DNA of 64,000 nt from Streptomyces sp. S465 (GTDB taxonomy: Bacteria > Actinomycetota > Actinomycetes > Streptomycetales > Streptomycetaceae), in the NCBI RefSeq assembly GCF_026898115.1, contig NZ_CP114036.1, forward strand, positions 2,232,001 to 2,296,000. Direction: 5' to 3'. Position numbers and translations under genes: made by a program. Below are positions 8,087 to 15,787 of this stretch, piece by piece. Below the pieces are notes generated by a model, which saw only the letters and a program-made list of their open reading frames with translations, was not told where the DNA came from and made no database searches. The first letter of the stretch is position 1; every line of letters begins with the position of its first letter.

Positions 8087-9957
8087 GAGGCGCGACAGGA
8101 CAGGTCGCGCAGACAGCGCAGCAGTGCGCGGGCGGTCGCGTCGTTCTGCCGGAACGCGGGTGCGTTGGTACGGGGCCGGGCGAAGGCGCCGGAGGCGCGG
8201 GCGTCGGTGTGCGGGCCGAGCGCGAAGCGGCGCGGATGCGGATGGCCGGCCCGGTCCAGGACCCGGGCGTCGGCGGGGCTGACGGCGAGCAGTCCGGCCG
8301 GGGTGGCGGCGGCGCCGTCGCGGTGCAGGGAGCGCAGCAGGCTGTCGCGGGAGCGGTCCACGGTCGGCTCCGGCAGCCGGGCCTCGACCAGCGCACGGGC
8401 CTCGACGGCGTGGCCGGGCACACTGGCGGAGCTCGCCCGGAACACCCCGCGCAGCGGATCGGCGGTCACGGTCGTCTCGGCGCCGAGGAAGCGGACCACT
8501 CCCGCGCGGGAGAGCGCGAGCAGCTGCTCAAGCCGTGGGCCGGGCGGTCCGGAGGCGAGGAAGCTGAAGAAGCCGTGCCACCAGCCGCCGATGTCGCCGA
8601 GCCGGGTCAGCTGGCCGTAGACGGACAGCAGGGCGAGGAAGACGGCCAGGTCGGGGCTGTGGGCGGGGTCGTGGCGGCGGGCGAGGTCGGCCTCGATATG
8701 GGCGCGCAGCCCCTGCTGGAGGGCCTCCTCGGTGGGGAACCGCAGCCCGGTCAGGGGGCGGTCGAGGGCGTCCAGGCCGAGTCGGTCGGCCGGATCGGGG
8801 ACGGCCGCCGTGACCAGGGCGTCCAGTGCGGGACTGCCGGGCGGGCAGGCGGCGTACTTCTCCTCGAACGCGGACCACTCGCCGGCCGTCCGCTCCGGAT
8901 GGGCGGTGAACAGCCGGTGGTAGTGGGCGAATCCCAGCTCCTTGGTGATCAGGGGCCAGATGTCGCGCCGGAAGTCCGGCCGTTCGGGGCGCGACAGCAA
9001 CGCGTCGACCTGGGCGGGGCCGAAGAAGCGCGGCACTGGGGGCCGTTCGCCGTCCAGCGAGTAGCCGATCTTGGCGTGGTACGGCACACCGCGCCGTGAA
9101 CCGGCGTACAGCACGGGCTCGCGGCCGGAGGGGCGGTACACCAGCTCCCCGTCCGGGCCGCGCTCGTAGCGTCCGCCGCGCCCCTCGGTGAGCAGCAGCA
9201 TCAGATCGACGAAGGCCAGGCCGAGGCCGCGTACGAGCACCGGTTCCCCGGGGCGCAGTCCGCTCAGGTCGCTGTCGGCGGTGTACTCCGGCGGGAGGTG
9301 GACGAGTCCGTGCTCGGCGGCGAACGCGCTGAGCGCCCGCTGCTCGGCATCGGGTTCGGCGTCGAGGTGGCCGAGGGTGAGGACCACGGCGTCGGCGGTG
9401 ATCGGGGCGGTCCGCCGCTCCAGCCACACCTGCTGGCGTCCGTCGCGCGGCCCGGTGACGCGTACCGCCCGGTCCCGGTGCTCATGGACGGTGGTGCCGG
9501 GCGGCAGGGCGGCCACCGACCGCTCGTACACCCAGCGCAGATAGGCGCTCTGGAGGCGTCTGGTGGCGAAGCTCTGCCCGGTCAGGGCGGCGGCCTCGGC
9601 GGCGAGTTCGGGCGGCAGGGCGGGGGACACCTCTCCCGCGCGGACCTGTCCGGCCCATTCGGCGAGGGAGGGGCCGGGACGCAGCGGGCCTTCGCGCTCC
9701 ACCGACTCGTCGGTGAACATGGTGACGTCCTCGGCCATGGAGTTCATCCACAGCAGCGGGGACTGGTCCGGCCGCCAGATACGGCCGCCACCGGGCGGGT
9801 GGGGGTCGACCAGGTGCAGCTCGAACGGGACGCCGTCGCCGTACAGTTCGGGGGCGTTGGCGGCGATGCGCTCGATCAGACCGGTGGCGCGGGGGCCCGC
9901 GCCGACGATGACGATCGTGGCGGGCGATCGGGAGGGGTGGTCCGATGTCGCGGACAT
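8074..9957 (-). CDS. FAD/NAD(P)-binding protein, first gene of monooxygenase operon
   Basis: This 627-residue protein has a Rossmann dinucleotide-binding motif VIVGAGPRATGLIERI near residues 15-30. The FAD/NAD(P)-binding core of the HI0933-like or NAD_binding_9 type continues through LWMNSMAEDV and PVLVRGLGLAFVDLMLLL. Proteins of this kind often sit with sulfur or amino-acid utilisation genes in Streptomyces; their reaction is not established as far as I know. The ATG at 9957 follows GGAG at 8 bp, and the frame extends upstream to 10068 without support. It leads the operon and could supply reducing power or process the imported substrate. Confidence 0.85.
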   Translation of the reverse strand: MSATSDHPSRSPATIVIVGAGPRATGLIERIAANAPELYGDGVPFELHLVDPHPPGGGRIWRPDQSPLLWMNSMAEDVTMFTDESVEREGPLRPGPSLAEWAGQVRAGEVSPALPPELAAEAAALTGQSFATRRLQSAYLRWVYERSVAALPPGTTVHEHRDRAVRVTGPRDGRQQVWLERRTAPITADAVVLTLGHLDAEPDAEQRALSAFAAEHGLVHLPPEYTADSDLSGLRPGEPVLVRGLGLAFVDLMLLLTEGRGGRYERGPDGELVYRPSGREPVLYAGSRRGVPYHAKIGYSLDGERPPVPRFFGPAQVDALLSRPERPDFRRDIWPLITKELGFAHYHRLFTAHPERTAGEWSAFEEKYAACPPGSPALDALVTAAVPDPADRLGLDALDRPLTGLRFPTEEALQQGLRAHIEADLARRHDPAHSPDLAVFLALLSVYGQLTRLGDIGGWWHGFFSFLASGPPGPRLEQLLALSRAGVVRFLGAETTVTADPLRGVFRASSASVPGHAVEARALVEARLPEPTVDRSRDSLLRSLHRDGAAATPAGLLAVSPADARVLDRAGHPHPRRFALGPHTDARASGAFARPRTNAPAFRQNDATARALLRCLRDLSCRASLAV

Positions 9958-10008
9958 GCGAGGGCTCCGTGAGTTCTGAAGTGAACACACGCATGGCCCG
10001 CACACACG

Positions 10009-10028
10009 GCCGAGCCCCTCAGCTCGGC
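10009..10028 (-). promoter_or_regulatory. Leader hairpin, possible attenuator of the operon
   Basis: GCCGAGC and GCTCGGC form a perfect 7-bp stem with a 6-nt loop. It lies about 52 bp upstream of the first operon gene and about 37 bp downstream of the stop of the candidate leader ORF. The order leader, hairpin, gene suggests translational attenuation, but this is inference. Confidence 0.35.
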
Positions 10029-10240
10029 ATGGGCCCGAGGCTAAGGCGTCCCCACCGTGCGCTGTCAAGACCGTCCGAACTGTGAGCAGTGCGTCTCACC
10101 ACGGTTGACGTGCAAGCGGAAGGCTGCTCCACTTGGACCATGGACTCTTGGCAGCGACTGGTCACGCGCGACCACATCGACTTCGGTCGGGTGTGGTCCT
10201 CGTCCTGTTCGGGCTGACCGCCCGCCTCCGCTGCCCTGGG

Positions 10241-10290
10241 GGAATCCCCCGGATTCCTCCGGAATTCCCCGGAATTCTCCGGGAATACCC
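10241..10290. repeat. Five-copy 10-bp array rich in GGAATTCC
   Basis: Five consecutive units, each exactly 10 bp long and beginning with GG: ggaatccccc, ggattcctcc, ggaattcccc, ggaattctcc and gggaataccc. The period equals one helical turn. It contains EcoRI-like GGAATTCC palindromes in an otherwise GC-biased region. Confidence 0.85.
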
Positions 10291-10469
10291 TCCTCCAGCG
10301 CTTCGAGGCTTCGCCCGCCCGCCGGTTCCCTCCTCCGGTGTGGCCGCCGCATCCCCGCGTCGTCACGCGCCATCGGCCCTCGCGCACGCATGACCGCAGC
10401 ACACGTTTGACGCCAGCACACACGGTTCAGCACACCCCTCCCCTCGGGTGCCCCGGCACCGCCTAGCGG

Positions 10470-11678
10470 CTAGCAGTCGCAGCCGCAGTCACAACCGTCG
10501 CAGCAGTCACAGCAATTGCAGCAGTCGCCGCAGTTGCCGCAGCAGTCACAACAGTCACAGCAGTCATCGCACTTATGGCACAGGCCCTCGCGCGGCTGCC
10601 CGGTCCACGGGTCGTGGTACGGGTCCCGGCAGCACACCTGGCAGGTGCAGCACAGCCCGGTCCACACCAGGCAGCCGGCGATCAGCCCCCGGCGCCGGTG
10701 CGGCGGCTCCGGAGGCGCGCCGCCGGGGCCGCCCGGGGTGATCCACGGCGACTGCGGCGGCGGCCCGTAGGAGGACTCCGGGCCGCCGGAGCCATGGCCG
10801 GTGTGCGCACAGCCGCCGGTGCCGAAGGCCCGGTCGACCGCGCGCTCCAGCTCGTGGACCAGCAGCACATGGGCGAGCCGCCCGGACCCCTTGTCCGCGA
10901 ACCGGGTGTCCTTCAGGGCCAGCCGCACCCCGTGCACCGCGTCGTCGCACAGCCTGCGGACCTCGGCGAGAGAGGTGCCGGTGGCCGCGATCGGGTTCCA
11001 GGCGCCGGTCCGGGCGTCCTCGGCCAGGTCCTCCACCGCGTCCAGCAGATGGGCGAGCCGTCCGAAGAGCCGGCCCGCCTCCTCCAGCGGGGTCCGGTTG
11101 CCGGGCCGGCCGGCCAGGACGGCGGTGTGCCCGAAGGCCGCGGCGGTCGCGGTCTCGGTCGGCTCGGTGATGGTCAGCAGTGAGGTGCCGGGGCCGGCCT
11201 GGGACTCGAGCTCCGGCTGCCGGCCGACCGCGTCGAGCAGCAGGGCGGTGTCGAAGCCGAGCGCGGCGCCGCCGCGCTCCCCCGCCCGGTCCCACCGCCC
11301 GGCCACCCGGCGGGCGGCCGCGGCGACCGGCCGCCGGGCCAACGCCCCGTCGCCGTCCGCGACATGGTCCCGTACCTTCGCCGAGGCCAGCACCAGCGAG
11401 ACGGTGGCCGCCAGCCGCGCCCCCTCGCCCTGGGCGACCGACGCCGTCCGCATCCCGCGCAGCGGACAGGGCCCGGCGGTGCGCCGCCAGCCGTCCGAGC
11501 GCCCGGCCTGGGCCTCCACCAGTACCGAAATCACCAGGCCGTCGTAATTGGTGGCGATGCGGGCGAACTGCCCGTGTTCACCCCGCAAGGCGAGGCACAG
11601 CCCGCACAAATGCGCCATCCACTCGGTGCGCAGGTTTTCCGACAGCCGATGGCGGCAAGGCCGGATAATGCCAAACAC
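10470..11678 (-). CDS. DUF5685-like protein with extreme cysteine-rich C-terminal tail
   Basis: The 402-residue protein begins MFGIIRPCRHRLSENL and has a helical body of about 290 residues typical of the actinobacterial DUF5685 family, with paired cysteines near the start (HLCGLCLALRGEHG). A Gly/Pro-rich linker follows. The last 67 residues contain 25 cysteines, mostly as CC and CxC separated by Asp, Asn and Gly. This could bind metal clusters or be heavily oxidised. The tail is encoded by near-trinucleotide repeats (about 10470-10570). No signal peptide is seen. The biochemical role is unknown. Confidence 0.75.
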   Translation of the reverse strand: MFGIIRPCRHRLSENLRTEWMAHLCGLCLALRGEHGQFARIATNYDGLVISVLVEAQAGRSDGWRRTAGPCPLRGMRTASVAQGEGARLAATVSLVLASAKVRDHVADGDGALARRPVAAAARRVAGRWDRAGERGGAALGFDTALLLDAVGRQPELESQAGPGTSLLTITEPTETATAAAFGHTAVLAGRPGNRTPLEEAGRLFGRLAHLLDAVEDLAEDARTGAWNPIAATGTSLAEVRRLCDDAVHGVRLALKDTRFADKGSGRLAHVLLVHELERAVDRAFGTGGCAHTGHGSGGPESSYGPPPQSPWITPGGPGGAPPEPPHRRRGLIAGCLVWTGLCCTCQVCCRDPYHDPWTGQPREGLCHKCDDCCDCCDCCGNCGDCCNCCDCCDGCDCGCDC

Positions 11679-11915
11679 AAAGATCCCCGTTCACCCATAC
11701 GTCCCCGACGTCACCCGTCCGGCCGCGGCGGAGTCTACCCAGCGCTCCGTCAGCCTCCATAAGCAGGGGGAACTCTGATATGGCGCCAGTCGTTGTGCAC
11801 CAGTAACGTCACGAATCCCCTGTGCGGCCGCAATCCACGTGGCAGACCATCCGCATCATGGACGACCATAGAGGGGCGGACACTACACACCATCAGGGAG
11901 AGAGAGGAGGCGTCC

Positions 11916-12347
11916 ATGGGATCGGTACGCAAGGCAAGTGCCTGGCTTGGCCTCGTCGACGACAGCGATGACGAGCGCTACTACGACGACGACTACGCCG
12001 AGGGACCCGAGCCCGGCGACTCCTGGGTGACCGACCCGCGAGCGCGGGTGGCCGACCAGACCGCGCAGGACCCCGGGACCCGGATCGCCACGGTCACCCC
12101 GGAGGGGTTCCGGGACGCGCGCGGCATCGGCGAGATGTTCCGGGAGGGCGTCCCGGTCATCGTCAATCTGACGACGATGGAGCCCGCCGACGCCAAGCGC
12201 GTGGTGGATTTCATGGCCGGGCTGATCTTCGGGCTGCGGGGCTCGATCGACCGCGTGGCCAACCGCGTCTTCCTCCTCACCCCGCCGGACTACCAGATCA
12301 TCAACGGCCAGGTCGGCCACGCCACGGGTTTTTTCAACCAGAGCTAG
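11916..12347 (+). CDS. SepF-like cell division protein
   Basis: The protein has 143 residues with the SepF layout: a short N-terminal amphipathic segment ([14 protein letters not shown]) able to touch the membrane, an acidic Asp/Tyr-rich linker, and the SepF core from about residue 55. The core carries [29 protein letters not shown] and ends [11 protein letters not shown]. SepF tethers FtsZ to the membrane. The neighbouring acyl-CoA dehydrogenase and the distance from any ftsZ/ylmD cluster suggest that this is the SflA-type paralogue of Streptomyces rather than canonical SepF. GGAGG lies 5 bp before the ATG at 11916; the longer frame from 11793 lacks support. Confidence 0.88.
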   Translation: MGSVRKASAWLGLVDDSDDERYYDDDYAEGPEPGDSWVTDPRARVADQTAQDPGTRIATVTPEGFRDARGIGEMFREGVPVIVNLTTMEPADAKRVVDFMAGLIFGLRGSIDRVANRVFLLTPPDYQIINGQVGHATGFFNQS

Positions 12348-12361
12348 GCCCGCGCTGCGGG

Positions 12362-12391
12362 GCTCACCGGAAGGCGTCGATTCCGGTGAGC
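12362..12391. terminator. Bidirectional terminator between sepF-like and dehydrogenase genes
   Basis: A perfect 11-bp stem, GCTCACCGGAA with TTCCGGTGAGC, has an 8-nt loop. It begins 15 nt after the sepF-like stop and overlaps the last codons of the convergent acyl-CoA dehydrogenase. Confidence 0.7.
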
Positions 12392-13551
12392 GCCTTGCCC
12401 AGCACCAGCTGGTGCATTTCGACGGTGCCCTCATAGGTGAGCACCGACTCCAGATTCGTGGCGTGCCGCATCACCGGATACTCCAGCGAGATCCCATTGG
12501 CACCCAGAATCGTCCGCGCCGTACGGCAGATCTCGATCGCCTCCCGCACATTGTTCAGCTTGCCGAAGCTGACCTGCTCGGGGCGGAGCCGTCCCGCGTC
12601 CAGCCGCCGCCCCAGATGATGGGCGAGCAGCACCCCCTTGTGGAGCTCCAGCGCCATATCGGCCAGTTTGGCCTGGGTGAGCTGGAAGCCCCCGATCGGC
12701 CGGCCGAACTGCTCGCGCTCGCGCGCGTAGTCCAGCGCCGACTCGAAGGCGGAGCGGGCCGCCCCCATCGCGCCCCAGACGATGCCGTAGCGGGCGTGGC
12801 TCAGACAGCTGAGCGGCCCCCGCAACCCGGTCACCTCGGGCAGGACGGCGTCGGTCGGCAGCCGCACCTCGTCCAGGACCAGTTCGCTGGTGACCGAGGC
12901 GCGCAGCGACCACTTGTGCTTGATCGCGGGGGCCGAGAAGCCGGGCGCGTCGGTGGGGACGAGGAAGCCGCGGATGCCCTCGTCGGTGCGGGCCCACACC
13001 ACGGCGACCCCGGCCACCGAGCCATTGGTGATCCACATCTTGCGGCCGGTGAGCACCCAGTCCGAGCCGTCCCGCTTGGCGTAGGTGCGCATACCGGAGG
13101 GGTCGGAGCCGTGGTCGGGCTCGGTCAGCCCGAAGCAGCCGATGACCTCGCCGGAGGCCATCCGGGGCAGCCACCGCTGCTTCTGCTCCTCGGAGCCGAA
13201 GCGGTGGATGGCGTACATGGACAGGGAGCCCTGCACCGAGATCAGGGAGCGGATGCCGGAGTCGGCGGCCTCCAGCTCCAGACAGGCCAGTCCGTACTGG
13301 ATCGCGCTGGCGCCCGCGCAGCCGTATCCGGTGAGGGACATGCCGAGCGCGCCGAGGGAGCCGAGCTCCCGGGCCAGCTCGCGGATGCCGGGCACCTCGC
13401 CGCGCTCGTACCAGTCGGCGATCTGCGGCAGGACGCGGTCGGCGGCCCAGCGGCGCATGGTGTCGCGGACCGCGAGGTCCTCGGGGTCGAGCAGATCGTC
13501 GAGCCCCAGCGGGTCGCGCGGGTCGAACGGCGGCAAGGTACCAGCGGACAT
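12364..13551 (-). CDS. gcdH: Acyl-CoA dehydrogenase, glutaryl-CoA dehydrogenase type
   Basis: This FAD enzyme oxidises an acyl-CoA at the alpha-beta bond. The 395-residue sequence tracks glutaryl-CoA dehydrogenases: GYGCAGASAIQYGL, SVQGSLSMYAIHRFGSEEQK, GCFGLTEPDHGSDPSGM, WITNGSVA and NARYGIVWG-like segments in order. The C-terminal TYEGTVEMH supplies the catalytic glutamate. If the assignment is right it acts in lysine/tryptophan catabolism (glutaryl-CoA to crotonyl-CoA). The ATG at 13551 follows GGAGG; an ATG at 13587 is also open. No electron-transfer flavoprotein gene is nearby. Confidence 0.85.
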   Translation of the reverse strand: MSAGTLPPFDPRDPLGLDDLLDPEDLAVRDTMRRWAADRVLPQIADWYERGEVPGIRELARELGSLGALGMSLTGYGCAGASAIQYGLACLELEAADSGIRSLISVQGSLSMYAIHRFGSEEQKQRWLPRMASGEVIGCFGLTEPDHGSDPSGMRTYAKRDGSDWVLTGRKMWITNGSVAGVAVVWARTDEGIRGFLVPTDAPGFSAPAIKHKWSLRASVTSELVLDEVRLPTDAVLPEVTGLRGPLSCLSHARYGIVWGAMGAARSAFESALDYAREREQFGRPIGGFQLTQAKLADMALELHKGVLLAHHLGRRLDAGRLRPEQVSFGKLNNVREAIEICRTARTILGANGISLEYPVMRHATNLESVLTYEGTVEMHQLVLGKALTGIDAFR

Positions 13552-13727
13552 GGGCGGCGGCCTCCGGTGGTTGCGGGTCCGGTACACCGGGCGCGTACCG
13601 GCCGCCGGGGCGCGTCCTGTCGCCCGGCGGCCGGGGTGGTCAGCCCGGTCGGTCCGACGCTACGGCCGGGTAACCCCCGGCGTCCAGACCCGCTCCCGCC
13701 AGGTCATCGGGGTCGGTCGGGGTCCGG

Positions 13728-15434
13728 TCAGGACTCGGCGGCGACGGCGGTGCGGTCATACCGGGCCGGGGCGTCCGGATCGCCCGTCCCCTGTCCGTCC
13801 GCCTCCTGTCCGTCCGCATCCTGTCCGTCCTGGCCCTGGGCGGCGCCCGGGTCGGACTCGTCGTCGCCGGCGCACTCCATGACCTTGGGCAGCCGCAGCG
13901 CGGCCAGCGCGCCGAGCAGCAGCAGACCGGCACTGACCGCGAGCGTGACGTGCAGACCGTGGACGAAGGCGGTGCGGGCGGCCGAGCGCAGGGCCTCCCC
14001 GGCGTGGCCGCCGAGCCGGTCGGAGACCTTGTACGCGGCGCCCAGCGACTGGCCCGCGTCGGCGCCGGCCGAGGCGGGGACGCCGGGCACCGAGGACACT
14101 CCGGGCTTGTAGGCGGCGTTCATCACGCTGCCGAGGAGGGCGATGCCGATACCGGCGCCGAGCTGGTAGGAGGTCTCGCCGATGGCGGCCGCGCCGCCCG
14201 CCGAACCGGTCGACGCCTCGTTGAGCATGGACTCATAGGCGCTGAAGAGCGTGGTCTCCAGGCCGAAGCCCAGGACGACGAAGCCGCCGACGAGCACGGC
14301 GGGCCGGTCGGACTGGCCCATGGCGGTGAGCGAGAGAACGGCGAGGGCGGTGAGCGCGAAGCCGACCGCGACCATGACCCGGGGGCCGAGCCACTGGAGC
14401 ATCCGCGAGCCGACGAGCCCGGCGGCCATGGCGGCGAAGGTGAGCGGCAGCAGCCGCAGACCCGTCTCGAGCGGGGTGAGCCCGAGCACGAGCTGGAGGT
14501 ACTGGGCGGCTATGAGCTCCAGGCCGACGAGCGCCAGCAGGGCGAGGACGATACAGCCGACGGAGATCGAGAAGGCGGGCCGGGAGAACAGCTTGAGATC
14601 GACCAGCGGATGCGTACGGCGGCGCTGGCGGCGGATGAAGAGCACCAGCAGCACCACCCCGAACAGGGTCGGGGCGGCGGTCACGACGTTCAGCAGCCCG
14701 GCGCCGCTGCCCACCCGCTTGACGCCGAAGACGACGCAGAACAGCCCGCACGCGGCCATGACCGCGCCCAGCACGTCCCAGGGCCCGTTCCGGTCGCCGG
14801 TGGACTCCGGCAGCAGCCAGCGGCCGACGGGCAGCGCCACGACCATCAGGGGCAGGTTGACCAGGAAGACCGAGCCCCACCAGAAGTTCTCCACCAGAAA
14901 GCCGCCGAGCAGCGGACCGACGGCCGCGCCGACGGCGGCGACCGCGCTCCATATGCCGATGGCCAGCGCCCGCTCCCGGCGGTCCGGGAAGACCTGGCGC
15001 AGGATGGACAGCGTCGCGGGCATGATCATCGCGCCGCCGACGCCCAGCAGCGCGCGGGCCACGATGAGGATCTGGGGGCTGGGGGCGAAGGCGGCCAGCG
15101 CGGAGGCGGCGCCGAAGAGCCCGTAGCCGAGCAGCAGGACGCGCCGTCTGCCGACCCGGTCGCCGAGGGTGCCGAAGAGGATCAGCAGCGAAGCGCAGAC
15201 CAGTGGATAGACGTCCACGATCCACAGCAGTTCGATCGCGCCGGGGCGCAGATCCTCGGTCACGGCCGGGACCGCGACATGGAGCACGGTCGCGTCCACG
15301 GCGACGAGCAGCAGGCTGACGCAGAGCACGAGGAGCACGATCCAGCGGTTCGCCCCGCCGTTCGCCCCGGTGCCGCGCCATTGCCGGGGAACGCCCGCCG
15401 TCCGCCGATTGCCGGCCGTGGTCGTCCCGGACAT
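13728..15434 (-). CDS. MFS drug exporter, 14-helix DHA2 (EmrB/QacA) type
   Basis: This 568-residue membrane protein has about 14 hydrophobic segments. It opens WIVLLVLCVSLLLVAVDATVLHVAVP, the N-terminal motif of the QacA/SmvA group, and contains LFGTLGDRVGRRRVLLLGY (motif A) and AVGAAVGPLLGGFLVENFWW (motif C of exporters). It should expel cationic drugs or dyes using the proton gradient. The C-terminal tail has an Asp/Gly/Gln repeat encoded by a 15-bp DNA repeat (about 13790-13832). AGGGAGGT precedes the ATG at 15434. No regulator gene is adjacent. Confidence 0.9.
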   Translation of the reverse strand: MSGTTTAGNRRTAGVPRQWRGTGANGGANRWIVLLVLCVSLLLVAVDATVLHVAVPAVTEDLRPGAIELLWIVDVYPLVCASLLILFGTLGDRVGRRRVLLLGYGLFGAASALAAFAPSPQILIVARALLGVGGAMIMPATLSILRQVFPDRRERALAIGIWSAVAAVGAAVGPLLGGFLVENFWWGSVFLVNLPLMVVALPVGRWLLPESTGDRNGPWDVLGAVMAACGLFCVVFGVKRVGSGAGLLNVVTAAPTLFGVVLLVLFIRRQRRRTHPLVDLKLFSRPAFSISVGCIVLALLALVGLELIAAQYLQLVLGLTPLETGLRLLPLTFAAMAAGLVGSRMLQWLGPRVMVAVGFALTALAVLSLTAMGQSDRPAVLVGGFVVLGFGLETTLFSAYESMLNEASTGSAGGAAAIGETSYQLGAGIGIALLGSVMNAAYKPGVSSVPGVPASAGADAGQSLGAAYKVSDRLGGHAGEALRSAARTAFVHGLHVTLAVSAGLLLLGALAALRLPKVMECAGDDESDPGAAQGQDGQDADGQEADGQGTGDPDAPARYDRTAVAAES

Positions 15435-15713
15435 GTACGCACCTCCCTGGGTCTTGCGCTCGCGGTCCGCCGCGCTGGGGCGGAACGTCACGTCGGTGGG
15501 GACGTCCGGGTGACCCGGTGGCGAAGGCGCGAGTGAGACGTCAGGGTACGCGAGTCCCCGCGCGGACCGTGTGCCGCAGGTCATGTTGGGCCCATCGCCC
15601 GGATGGCTTACGGAGGCGTACGTTCCGCACTTCCCCTTTTGTCCCCCGTCGCTCTGCCGTTCCCCGCCGTCCCTCCCGTGTCCTCACGGTGGCTGTTTTC
15701 CGTTCGTCCGCCG

Positions 15714-15745
15714 TTGTCCACAGCCCCCGCGAGCGGTCGTCCACA
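15714..15745. promoter_or_regulatory. Paired DnaA-box-like sites inside a 23-bp direct repeat
   Basis: TTGTCCACA (15714-15722) is a perfect Streptomyces DnaA box. TCGTCCACA (15737-15745) has one mismatch and lies 23 bp further on. Both are part of a longer direct repeat, gtccacagcccccgcga. The sites lie between the divergent MFS and mannosyltransferase genes. Confidence 0.5.
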
Positions 15746-15773
15746 GCCCCCGCGAACAGCGCGGACCATCCTT

Positions 15774-15787
15774 GATAATCGTCGCCG
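15774..15787 (+). promoter_or_regulatory. -10 element placing transcription start at the GTG (leaderless mRNA)
   Basis: GATAAT at 15774-15779 lies 8 bp before the GTG at 15787, and no ribosome binding site is present. This is the arrangement of a leaderless transcript. No good -35 was seen. Confidence 0.4.

Larger units (their letters stand above)
9958..10469. other. Regulatory intergenic region upstream of the FAD/ABC/monooxygenase operon
   Basis: About 510 bp separates the cysteine-tailed protein gene from the operon; both are read leftward. The region contains a 7-bp hairpin near the operon start, a five-copy 10-bp array, and a weak minus-strand mini-ORF (10065-10175). The mini-ORF's C-terminal part contains RLHV and a lone cysteine, reminiscent of Streptomyces sulfur-gene leader peptides. 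No longer gene is convincing. Confidence 0.45.

Noticed and set aside
13790..13832. Frameshift in the MFS gene tail
   Set aside because: The 15-bp repeat stays in frame and gives a regular Asp/Gly/Gln tail, so the gene is intact.
15571..15786. N-terminal extension of the mannosyltransferase frame
   Set aside because: It is Pro/Cys-rich, unlike the protein, and contains the DnaA-like repeat; a -10 element lies just before the GTG at 15787.
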